From NCBI GenBank assembly GCA_030613915.1, contig JAUWKY010000050.1, positions 1 to 9,671 of the forward strand: a stretch of DNA of 9,671 nt, in the 5' to 3' direction. The position numbers and the translations under genes are program-made. The notes beneath the pieces are model-generated. The model worked only from the letters and a program-made list of their open reading frames with translations, was not told the DNA's origin and made no database searches. Positions 1 through 5,323 of this stretch are shown here, piece after piece. The stretch comes from Syntrophobacterales bacterium. GTDB taxonomy: Bacteria; Desulfobacterota; Syntrophobacteria; BM002. Numbering within the stretch: the stretch's first letter is position 1; every line of letters starts with the position of its first letter.

Positions 1-816
1 AGGCCGGGGCCGGCTACTGGACTACCGACTCGCACCGAGCAGGCAGACTTGGAACTCGTTTTGTACGCTGGTCACGGCGAATTTCCCCGGGCGATCTTCA
101 GTCCCGGAACGGTGGAGGAGTGCTTCTGGCTCACCCGAAAGAGTCTTGAAGTGGCGGCCAAATTTCAGGGACCCGTGTTTCTCCTCACCGACCAGTTTCT
201 CGCAGACTCTTCCCGTGCTGTAACACCTTTCGATATCGACAACTTGGAGCCGATTGATCCGGGGATAGAAATAGACGCATCATCTTTGCCATACCGTCGC
301 TATGCTATCACTCCAAGCGGTGTTTCGCCTCGACTTCTTCCGGGAATGACCAAACATCTCGTGGTCACCGGCGGCGATGAGCATCCAGTGGATGGCCATC
401 TCACTGAAGACCTTAATGTGCGCAACCTCATGGTTGCAAAGCGACTAAGGAAAGAGCAAGGGATTATGGCGGAGGTGGTTTCTCCTGAGTTCCAGGGTGA
501 AGAGGGTCTAGATCTACTTCTGGTTACATGGGGTTCGAGCAAAGGTTCGGTTTTGGAGGCAGCCGCTAAACTACGAAACGACTCTAGACGAGTGGGAACC
601 TTACATTTCTCTCAAGTGTGGCCCCTGGTCCCAGATCAATTCTTGGGATACCTGAAGAGCGCTGGCGAGGTGGTCTGTGTAGAAGGCAATGTCTATGGAC
701 AACTGGCGCGTTTGATCAGGCGGGAAACTGGTTTTGGTGTTCACAGAAAGGTGCTTCGTTATGATGGTCTGCCCATTACGCCGGAGTATATATTGCGCCA
801 ATTGGGGAGGTCATAA
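1..816 (+). CDS. 2-oxoacid:ferredoxin oxidoreductase, alpha subunit (5' truncated by window edge)
   Basis: The frame is open from base 1, so the visible 271 residues are the C-terminal part of a longer protein; a TTG at 49 is internal and not the start. The first residues read GPATGLPTRTEQADLELVLY, followed by AGHGEFPRA, which matches the strongly conserved STGLPT/EQ.DL/GEFPR block of the alpha subunit of KorA-type oxidoreductases. Near the C-terminus, LLLVTWGSSKGSVLEAA and then VEGNVYGQLARLIRRETG match the transketolase C-terminal-like domain. The family decarboxylates a 2-oxoacid to acyl-CoA with reduction of ferredoxin, in the cytoplasm. The substrate (2-oxoglutarate, pyruvate, branched-chain or other) cannot be read from this fragment. 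The beta subunit gene follows after 83 bases, as usual. The gamma domain or subunit would lie upstream of the window. Confidence 0.93.
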   Translation, partial: RPGPATGLPTRTEQADLELVLYAGHGEFPRAIFSPGTVEECFWLTRKSLEVAAKFQGPVFLLTDQFLADSSRAVTPFDIDNLEPIDPGIEIDASSLPYRRYAITPSGVSPRLLPGMTKHLVVTGGDEHPVDGHLTEDLNVRNLMVAKRLRKEQGIMAEVVSPEFQGEEGLDLLLVTWGSSKGSVLEAAAKLRNDSRRVGTLHFSQVWPLVPDQFLGYLKSAGEVVCVEGNVYGQLARLIRRETGFGVHRKVLRYDGLPITPEYILRQLGRS

Positions 817-899
817 GACCTAAACATAGAGGCAGGAGATTTAAAATCCCACATCGGAGGTTTGAATCTCCAGTTGGGCGCAGAGATCGAAGGAAGACT

Positions 900-1751
900 A
901 TGGTAACTATCGAAGATTACGGAAAATATGAAACTGCTTGGTGTCCTGGTTGCGGGAACTTTTCCATTCTTGACGCAGTAAAGCGTGGCCTGGTTGCAAG
1001 CGAACTGGAGCCGCATCAGGTTCTGTTTGTTTCAGGAATCGGCCAGGCTGCCAAAGCACCTCACTATTTGAATACCAACGTCTTTAACGGCCTGCATGGA
1101 CGGGCTCTGCCGGTGGCCAGCGGTGCCAAGCTCGCCAATCCCAATCTCAAAGTAATCGTTGAGAGTGGAGATGGATGCAATTACGGGGAGGGCGGGAACC
1201 ATTTCCTTGCTGCCATCCGACGAAACATAGATCTGACATTGATTGTGCACGATAATCAGATCTACGGTCTCACCAAGGGCCAGGCCAGTCCCACAACCAT
1301 GGAAGGTTTTGTTACCAAGGCTCAACCCGAGGGCGTGGCCTCGGCACCTTTCAACCCGATTGCGGTTGCGGTGGCCATGCAGGCAAGCTTTGTGGCCCGT
1401 GGTTTTTCTGGAATGATTGAACACCTTGCTGGACTCATTGAAAAAGCAATTGACCATGAGGGCTTTGCCCTCATCGATGTGTTGCAACCATGTGTTTCAT
1501 TCAACAAAGTCAACACTTTCGCCTGGTACAAGAAGCGCTGTTATACTCTCCCAGAGGAATACGATCCCTCCGATTGGCAGGCTGCCATGGGGATGGCGAT
1601 GGAGTGGGGAGAGAAGATTCCCTTGGGGATCATCTACCGGCACCAAAGGGATACGTTTGAGAGGAGACTTTCTGTTCTTGAACATGGCCCCTTGGTTGGT
1701 CGGGATACGGATCTTGGGGAGCTCAAGAAGATTCTGGAAAAGTTCGTTTAG
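900..1751 (+). CDS. 2-oxoacid:ferredoxin oxidoreductase, beta (thiamine diphosphate-binding) subunit
   Basis: This 283-residue protein is full length for a KorB-type beta subunit. The start ATG has AGGA a few bases upstream (aggaagact-ATG). Residues 14-19 are WCPGCG (C15, C18). The thiamine diphosphate/Mg motif begins at GDG in ESGDGCNYGEGGNHF and ends at the DNQIYGLTKGQASPT segment. LQPCVSFN carries C198. In characterised OFOR beta subunits four cysteines bind one [4Fe-4S] cluster; here C15, C18 and C198 are present, but the position normally GIGC is GIGQ (Q49). I recall GIGQ in some bacterial homologues, so this is probably a subfamily trait rather than damage. The residue after GDG is C instead of the common D. 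The protein forms the catalytic half of the enzyme with the upstream alpha subunit. The stop is TAG, with a TGA in the same frame nine codons later. No ferredoxin-like delta gene follows. Confidence 0.94.
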   Translation: MVTIEDYGKYETAWCPGCGNFSILDAVKRGLVASELEPHQVLFVSGIGQAAKAPHYLNTNVFNGLHGRALPVASGAKLANPNLKVIVESGDGCNYGEGGNHFLAAIRRNIDLTLIVHDNQIYGLTKGQASPTTMEGFVTKAQPEGVASAPFNPIAVAVAMQASFVARGFSGMIEHLAGLIEKAIDHEGFALIDVLQPCVSFNKVNTFAWYKKRCYTLPEEYDPSDWQAAMGMAMEWGEKIPLGIIYRHQRDTFERRLSVLEHGPLVGRDTDLGELKKILEKFV

Positions 1752-1865
1752 GCAGGCAGAAATTGGCGGAGACTAGCTGAATGTAGGGAGGGGTTAAGCC
1801 CCTGCCGCTTGGCCGTTTGGTTGCTTGGAAACAAGGCGGATTCATTGAATGGAGGGGTCTCAGAA

Positions 1866-2060
1866 ATGGTAAAGGTTAAAACGTTCGCCACAGAATTGAA
1901 AATATTCCATACCATGAAAGAATTGTACGACCTGGATGAGAAGGTAAACCAATTCATAAAAGATAACAATATTAGTAAGGTAGTTTCTGTGAACGATACT
2001 TGTACTACCGATGATAAAGGTGCCACCATCGGGGTTATTCGAGTAATTGCTTACGAGTAG
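1866..2060 (+). CDS. Small conserved-looking protein, 64 residues, function unknown
   Basis: The ATG at 1866 is chosen because GGAGGGG (1851-1857) lies eight bases before it; the same frame is open back to 1809, but the extra N-terminal residues look like leader sequence. The protein starts MVKVKTFATELKIFHTMKEL and ends GATIGVIRVIAYE. The pattern suggests a short beta strand, a long charged helix (about residues 13-34) and two C-terminal strands, a compact alpha/beta fold. There is no signal peptide or membrane segment and only one cysteine (in DTCTTDD), so a metal site is unlikely. I do not recognise a named family with certainty; the build vaguely resembles small Cse60-like proteins, which is only an impression. 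It sits 114 bases after the oxidoreductase beta gene and 193 before the flavo-diiron gene, so it may accompany either. The stop is TAG. Confidence 0.8.
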   Translation: MVKVKTFATELKIFHTMKELYDLDEKVNQFIKDNNISKVVSVNDTCTTDDKGATIGVIRVIAYE

Positions 2061-2253
2061 TTTGATCCCGGGATTGGATTGGTTTGAATATGGACTTATC
2101 TGCAATCCGGATGTGCGGGGTTGAACAGGTAAGTCCGTCCAGGGGATCGATTTGGAGTACCTGCGAGAACAACATAAGCGTATACTTGTGTCCATAGTGG
2201 AAGTCCCCGTGACAGACGGAAATTGATAAAGCTACTGTGTGGAGGATGATCTG
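2061..2253 (+). other. Leader region before the flavo-diiron gene, with hairpins
   Basis: This 193-base gap holds no convincing gene. GGACTTA (2092-2098) pairs with TAAGTCC (2130-2136), extendable outward by a G·T and an A-T pair, enclosing a 31-base loop. A short hairpin CCGT-GACAG-ACGG lies at 2207-2219. A TATACT at 2181-2186 resembles a -10 box but has no acceptable -35 at the right distance. GGAGG at 2241-2245 is the ribosome binding site of the next gene. A structured leader or weak terminator is possible; the sequence does not decide. Confidence 0.3.
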
Positions 2254-3456
2254 ATGGACAAACCTTTCAAAGCGATTAAAGTAACCGATAACGTTTACTG
2301 GGTGGGAGCAATTGACTGGGGAATCCGTGATTTCCACGGTTATCTCACTGAGCGGGGGACCACTTATAATGCGTTTTTGGTAATGGCGGACAAGATCACG
2401 CTGATTGACACGGTGAAACCTCCCTTTCGGTCAGAGCTTCTGGCCAGGATCAGTTCGGTTGTGGATCCAAAAGAGATCAGCTACGTAGTTTCGAATCACG
2501 CTGAGATGGATCACTCCGGCTCGCTTGTTGAGGTCATAGACGCGGTAAAGCCGGAGAAGGTTTTTGCCTCTTCCATGGGTAGGAAAGCGCTCAAGGAACA
2601 CTTACACCTGGATCGAGAGATTGTGGCGGTCAAAGACGGCGAGAGCCTCAGTCTCGGCAACCTGAGCTTGACCTTCCTCGAGACCCGCATGATACACTGG
2701 CCCGACAACATGTTCAGCTATCTGGCTGAGGAGAAGTTGCTCTTTTCACAGGATGCTTTTGGCATGCACCTCGCCACTAGTCAGCGCTTCGCCGATGAAA
2801 TTGATGAAAGCATTCTAGAATATGAGGGGGCCAAATACTTTGCCAATATTTTGCTGCCCTTTTCTGCTCTGGTTACCAAACTTTTGAAAAAGGTTGGTGA
2901 ACTTGATCTGCCAATAGACATAATTGCCTGCGACCATGGTCCCATCTGGCGGGAGGACCTGGGGAAGATTATTGGCTGGTATGGTAGTTGGGCCGAGCAG
3001 AAACCCACCATGAAGGTTGTGGTTACCTTTGATACCATGTGGCATAGCACCGCCAAGATGGCGGAGGCCATTGCAGAGGGGCTGATTGCTGGCGGCGCTC
3101 AGCCCAAGTTGATGCCGCTGAAATCCAATCACCGCAGCAATGTGGCCACTGAGGTCCTGGATGCAGGCGGGCTAGTGATAGGTTCTCCGACACTGAATAA
3201 TAACATGTACCCGACCGTCGCTGATTTACTGTTCTACCTCAAGGGATTGAAACCCAAGAATTTGGTGGCCACAGCCTTTGGCTCCTATGGCTGGAGTGGT
3301 GAAGCTGTGGGTCAGGTGCGAGGGATGCTGGAGGAGATGAAGATCGATTTGGTCGAAGGCTTGCGGCTCAAATTTGTTCCCGACGGTGGTGCCCTGGAAC
3401 AGTGTTTTCAACTCGGCCTCAAGGTTGCTAAAGACGTCGAAAAACTGTGTGGTTGA
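2254..3456 (+). CDS. fprA: Flavo-diiron protein (A-type flavoprotein, FprA/ROO family)
   Basis: This 400-residue protein has the normal two-domain length of the family. The N-terminal half is a metallo-beta-lactamase-like domain with the full diiron ligand set: H82, E84, D86 in SNHAEMDHSGS, H148 in MIHWPDNM, D167 in SQDAFG and H228 in CDHGPIW. The C-terminal half, from about residue 253, is a flavodoxin domain; TFDTMWHST is its FMN phosphate loop and FGSYGWSGEA binds the flavin ring region. The family reduces O2 to water and/or NO to N2O in the cytoplasm of anaerobes, taking electrons from rubredoxin or a similar donor. ATG 2254 is preferred over GTG 2239 because GGAGG (2241-2245) is eight bases before it. 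A rubredoxin-like gene follows after 58 bases and is a plausible partner. O2 versus NO preference cannot be read from the motifs. Confidence 0.95.
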   Translation: MDKPFKAIKVTDNVYWVGAIDWGIRDFHGYLTERGTTYNAFLVMADKITLIDTVKPPFRSELLARISSVVDPKEISYVVSNHAEMDHSGSLVEVIDAVKPEKVFASSMGRKALKEHLHLDREIVAVKDGESLSLGNLSLTFLETRMIHWPDNMFSYLAEEKLLFSQDAFGMHLATSQRFADEIDESILEYEGAKYFANILLPFSALVTKLLKKVGELDLPIDIIACDHGPIWREDLGKIIGWYGSWAEQKPTMKVVVTFDTMWHSTAKMAEAIAEGLIAGGAQPKLMPLKSNHRSNVATEVLDAGGLVIGSPTLNNNMYPTVADLLFYLKGLKPKNLVATAFGSYGWSGEAVGQVRGMLEEMKIDLVEGLRLKFVPDGGALEQCFQLGLKVAKDVEKLCG

Positions 3457-3514
3457 GCTTAAAGTAGAACAGAAATTTCGCTAAACAGACAACATATGAA
3501 GAGGGGGTGAGATA

Positions 3515-3676
3515 ATGCAGAATTCCTGGAAATGTACAGAATGCGGGTACACCCTGGAGACAGATGCGCCACCCGAAACTTGTCCGGGGTGCAACGAGAA
3601 GTGCGAATTCGTCAATGTTACCTGTTATATACCAGACTGTGGCGACACAGGGAGTGATCCGAGACTTGGATCTTGA
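3515..3676 (+). CDS. Rubredoxin-like small protein, 53 residues
   Basis: The reading frame starts at ATG 3515 after a strong purine-rich site (gagggggtgagata) and ends at TGA 3674-3676. Two knuckles, C7-x2-C10 with the following GY and C23-PG-C26, are 12 residues apart. This matches the short spacing of the rubredoxin domain at the end of rubrerythrin, not the roughly 29-residue spacing of free rubredoxins. One Fe or Zn in a Cys4 site is expected. Three more cysteines follow (C30, C37, C42) in a tail reading CEFVNVTCYIPDCGDTGS, which is unusual and could hold a second metal or a disulfide. I recall similar short proteins with a TCY.P.CG tail in sulfate reducers. The position just after the flavo-diiron gene suggests an electron donor role (inference). 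Confidence 0.88.
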   Translation: MQNSWKCTECGYTLETDAPPETCPGCNEKCEFVNVTCYIPDCGDTGSDPRLGS

Positions 3677-3691
3677 TGCTGTCGCATCACA

Positions 3692-3794
3692 AATTCGAAA
3701 TTCGAAAACGATTCTGATGTGAGATGTGAGATCTGGGATGTGGGATGAAGATCTTTGACTCTGATATGCATCTCATATCGCACATCCCACATCT
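3692..3794. repeat. Intergenic heptamer repeats forming an imperfect inverted repeat
   Basis: Two direct copies of AATTCGA run from 3692 to 3705. From 3716 to 3750 come five 7-bp units of the type GATGTGR, the first two identical (GATGTGA). The bottom strand of 3757-3794 shows similar units again. As a result 3722-3747 and 3769-3794 are inverted copies matching at 21 of 26 positions, around a 21-base spacer (3748-3768). The block fills the gap between the rubredoxin-like and iron-sulfur flavoprotein genes. As RNA it would form a long imperfect hairpin. No T-run follows, so it is not a classical terminator. Confidence 0.7.
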
Positions 3795-3857
3795 AGAACG
3801 GGCGCCTGTTGAAGGTTACGAGTGCGTCTGGACACTGAGTAGAAAACGGGATTAGTT

Positions 3858-4448
3858 GTGAGCGCGAAAGTACTGGGGATTTACGGAAGTCCGCGCAAGT
3901 GTGGCAACACTGATCTACTCCTGGACCGGATCCTGGAAGGAGCACGGGCGGCTGGTGCTGAGGTGGAGTCGATCTATGCACGGAAGTTAAAGATTAGCGG
4001 CTGTATTGAGTGTGGAAGCTGTGATGACACGGGAGAGTGCGCAGTTCATGATGACATGGATACAGTGTACCCACTACTTCAGGAGGCGGATGTTATCTTT
4101 CTGGCCTCCCCGAACTTCTTCTATAATGTCACAGCTCAGGTGAAGCTCCTGATTGACCGCAGCCAGGCCATGTGGTCCAAGAGGCTGCTGGAAAAGACGC
4201 CGGAACAGAGGCGAAAATACGACGGCGGCAAGGGTTACCTAATTTGTGTGGGGGCCACGAAAGGAAAAAACCTCTTTGTTGGGGTGGAGCTGACGGCAAA
4301 ATACTTCTTTGATGCTCTGGACATGACTTACGAAGGAGGGCTTCTGCTCGATAGAATTGAGGCCAAGGGTGAGATCAAAAAGCACCCGGACGCCCTGGAG
4401 CAGGGTTTTAACCTTGGAAAGAGCGCAGTAGAGAGCATGAAAGTTTAA
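3858..4448 (+). CDS. Iron-sulfur flavoprotein / NADPH-dependent FMN reductase-like protein
   Basis: This 196-residue protein has a flavodoxin-like fold. Residues 7-19, GIYGSPRKCGNTD, form the FMN phosphate-binding loop typical of the family. C49-x2-C52-x2-C55-x5-C61 in GCIECGSCDDTGEC is the compact cysteine motif that binds a [4Fe-4S] cluster in archaeal and bacterial iron-sulfur flavoproteins. LASPNFFYNVTAQVKLLIDR is the conserved region near the flavin. Such proteins pass single electrons between ferredoxin and other acceptors, and some are linked to O2 or peroxide handling. The physiological partner here is unknown. The only available start is GTG 3858: a TAG closes the frame at 3840-3842 and no good ribosome binding site is visible, so expression may be weak or depend on upstream structure. 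The 181-base gap before it contains the heptamer repeats. Confidence 0.9.
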   Translation: MSAKVLGIYGSPRKCGNTDLLLDRILEGARAAGAEVESIYARKLKISGCIECGSCDDTGECAVHDDMDTVYPLLQEADVIFLASPNFFYNVTAQVKLLIDRSQAMWSKRLLEKTPEQRRKYDGGKGYLICVGATKGKNLFVGVELTAKYFFDALDMTYEGGLLLDRIEAKGEIKKHPDALEQGFNLGKSAVESMKV

Positions 4449-4484
4449 ATGTGCTTTCTGTGTGTGACGGATTCTACTGTTCAT

Positions 4485-4639
4485 GTAGGAGCAAGCTCCC
4501 TCCGGGGCGTAGGCCCCTCTGGGCCGGAGGCTGCTTGCGATAAGATCCGACAAAAAGAACCACCCGACCCACAGACCTCATATTGATTGTGTAGGTCGGA
4601 TCGTTCCCGCAGGCAGCGGGGTTGATCCGACAAAAAGAA
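4485..4639 (+). repeat. REP/BIME-like composite of hairpins
   Basis: Two related modules are seen. The first starts with GTAGG (4485-4489); GCAAGC (4491-4496) pairs with GCTTGC (4533-4538), and inside it CCTCCGG (4499-4505) pairs with CCGGAGG (4524-4530). The second also starts with GTAGG (4591-4595); GTCGGATC (4595-4602) pairs with GATCCGAC (4624-4631), and CCCGC (4606-4610) pairs with GCGGG (4616-4620), with a symmetrical GTT/GTT internal loop. Both modules end in the same 16-mer GATCCGACAAAAAGAA (4544-4559 and 4624-4639), exactly 80 bases apart. A GTAG head followed by a hairpin is the hallmark of REP sequences mobilised by TnpA-REP (RAYT) enzymes. The second copy ends one base before the AGGAGG of the flavodoxin gene. 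Confidence 0.7.
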
Positions 4640-4655
4640 TAGGAGGAAAAGGAAT

Positions 4656-5093
4656 ATGGCAAAAGTTCTCGTGGTCTATGCCACCAGGACCAGTTCGACT
4701 AGAGATATTGCGGATCTCGTTGCAGAAGGAATCCGCTTTTCCGGCAATGAGGCAGTGATCGTTGAGGTGAAGGATATTAAGAGCAAGGCCGATTTCGAAG
4801 GATATGACGGCTGTGTCTTCGGTTCCCCCACCTACCACGGTGAGATGCTGCAGTCCATGAAAACCATGTTGTTTCTGGCGGAAAAGGCCAACCTGGAAGG
4901 AAAGGTGGGTGGCGCTTTTGGCGCTCATGGCTGGAGCACCGAGGCCCAGGATCGAATCTACAATACCATGAAAGAAGTCTTCAAGATGGACATGGCCAAA
5001 GGTCCGCTCCTTTTGAAGTCAGCCTCTCTGGGAGGTGGGGTACAGATGGCCCAAGACTATGGAAAAGAGATAGGCAGTAAATTGACCCCCTGA
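4656..5093 (+). CDS. Short-chain flavodoxin
   Basis: This 145-residue protein has the standard size of a short flavodoxin. The FMN phosphate loop is ATRTSSTRDIA near the N-terminus (family pattern T/S-x-T-G-x-T; here the usual G is S). FGSPTYHGEM and FGAHGWSTEAQ are the two flavin-contacting loops. It would carry one or two electrons at low potential in the cytoplasm, replacing or complementing ferredoxin. AGGAGG at 4641-4646, nine bases before ATG, is an excellent ribosome binding site. The FGAHGWSTEA loop resembles the FGSYGWSGEA loop in the C-terminal domain of the flavo-diiron protein in this window, so the two flavodoxin modules may be related more closely than to classical flavodoxins (inference). 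Confidence 0.92.
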   Translation: MAKVLVVYATRTSSTRDIADLVAEGIRFSGNEAVIVEVKDIKSKADFEGYDGCVFGSPTYHGEMLQSMKTMLFLAEKANLEGKVGGAFGAHGWSTEAQDRIYNTMKEVFKMDMAKGPLLLKSASLGGGVQMAQDYGKEIGSKLTP

Positions 5094-5323
5094 ACTACCA
5101 ACTTCAGAAAAAAACAGTTCATCCCATCACCAAAGGGGGGATGTGACACGCTCTGGGTCCATCTCCCTTATATCTATCCCATTTTCTGGATTATACCTTC
5201 CAAATGTTGCCACTTATTCCAGAATTAAGCGGTGAGGAATTTGTGTCGTTATATAGACTACCGGCTGGCTAGTGTTTATTGTTTATACATTGCAACCATT
5301 CCCAGTCAGTACGAGGAGATGTC
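5094..5323 (+). other. Intergenic region after flavodoxin
   Basis: This 230-base stretch has no supported gene. CATCCC (5120-5125) can pair with GGGATG (5138-5143), but no T-run follows, so it is a poor terminator candidate. TTCTGGA (5184-5190) can pair with TCCAGAA (5218-5224) over a 27-base loop. The stretch 5240-5290 is A+T-rich and contains TATATA- and TATACA-like boxes, but none has a matching -35 at normal spacing. GAGGAG (5313-5318) is the ribosome binding site of the next gene. Confidence 0.3.

Noticed and set aside
831..880. tRNA-like stretch between the alpha and beta genes (TTTAAAA loop, then GGTTTGAATC resembling a T-arm).
   Set aside because: The anticodon and T stems have mismatches, no D-arm or matching acceptor strand is present, and there is no CCA end. 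It could be a chance likeness or at most a remnant.
1032..1487. A 151-codon open frame on the minus strand inside the oxidoreductase beta gene.
   Set aside because: It lies wholly opposite a well-recognised conserved gene and shows no family motif.
1789..1803. AGGGG-TTAAG-CCCCT hairpin after the oxidoreductase beta gene as a terminator.
   Set aside because: The stem is only five base pairs with no following T-run.
2035..2337. A minus-strand open frame across the leader of the flavo-diiron gene.
   Set aside because: It overlaps the start of a well-supported gene and has no recognisable motif or ribosome binding site.
5120..5143. CATCCC/GGGATG hairpin after the flavodoxin gene as a terminator.
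   Set aside because: The stem is six base pairs, the loop is 12 bases and no T-run follows.
5279..5323. TTG start extending the YyaL-type protein by 15 residues.
   Set aside because: The ATG at 5324 has GAGGAG at the right distance; the extension looks unlike the family N-terminus.
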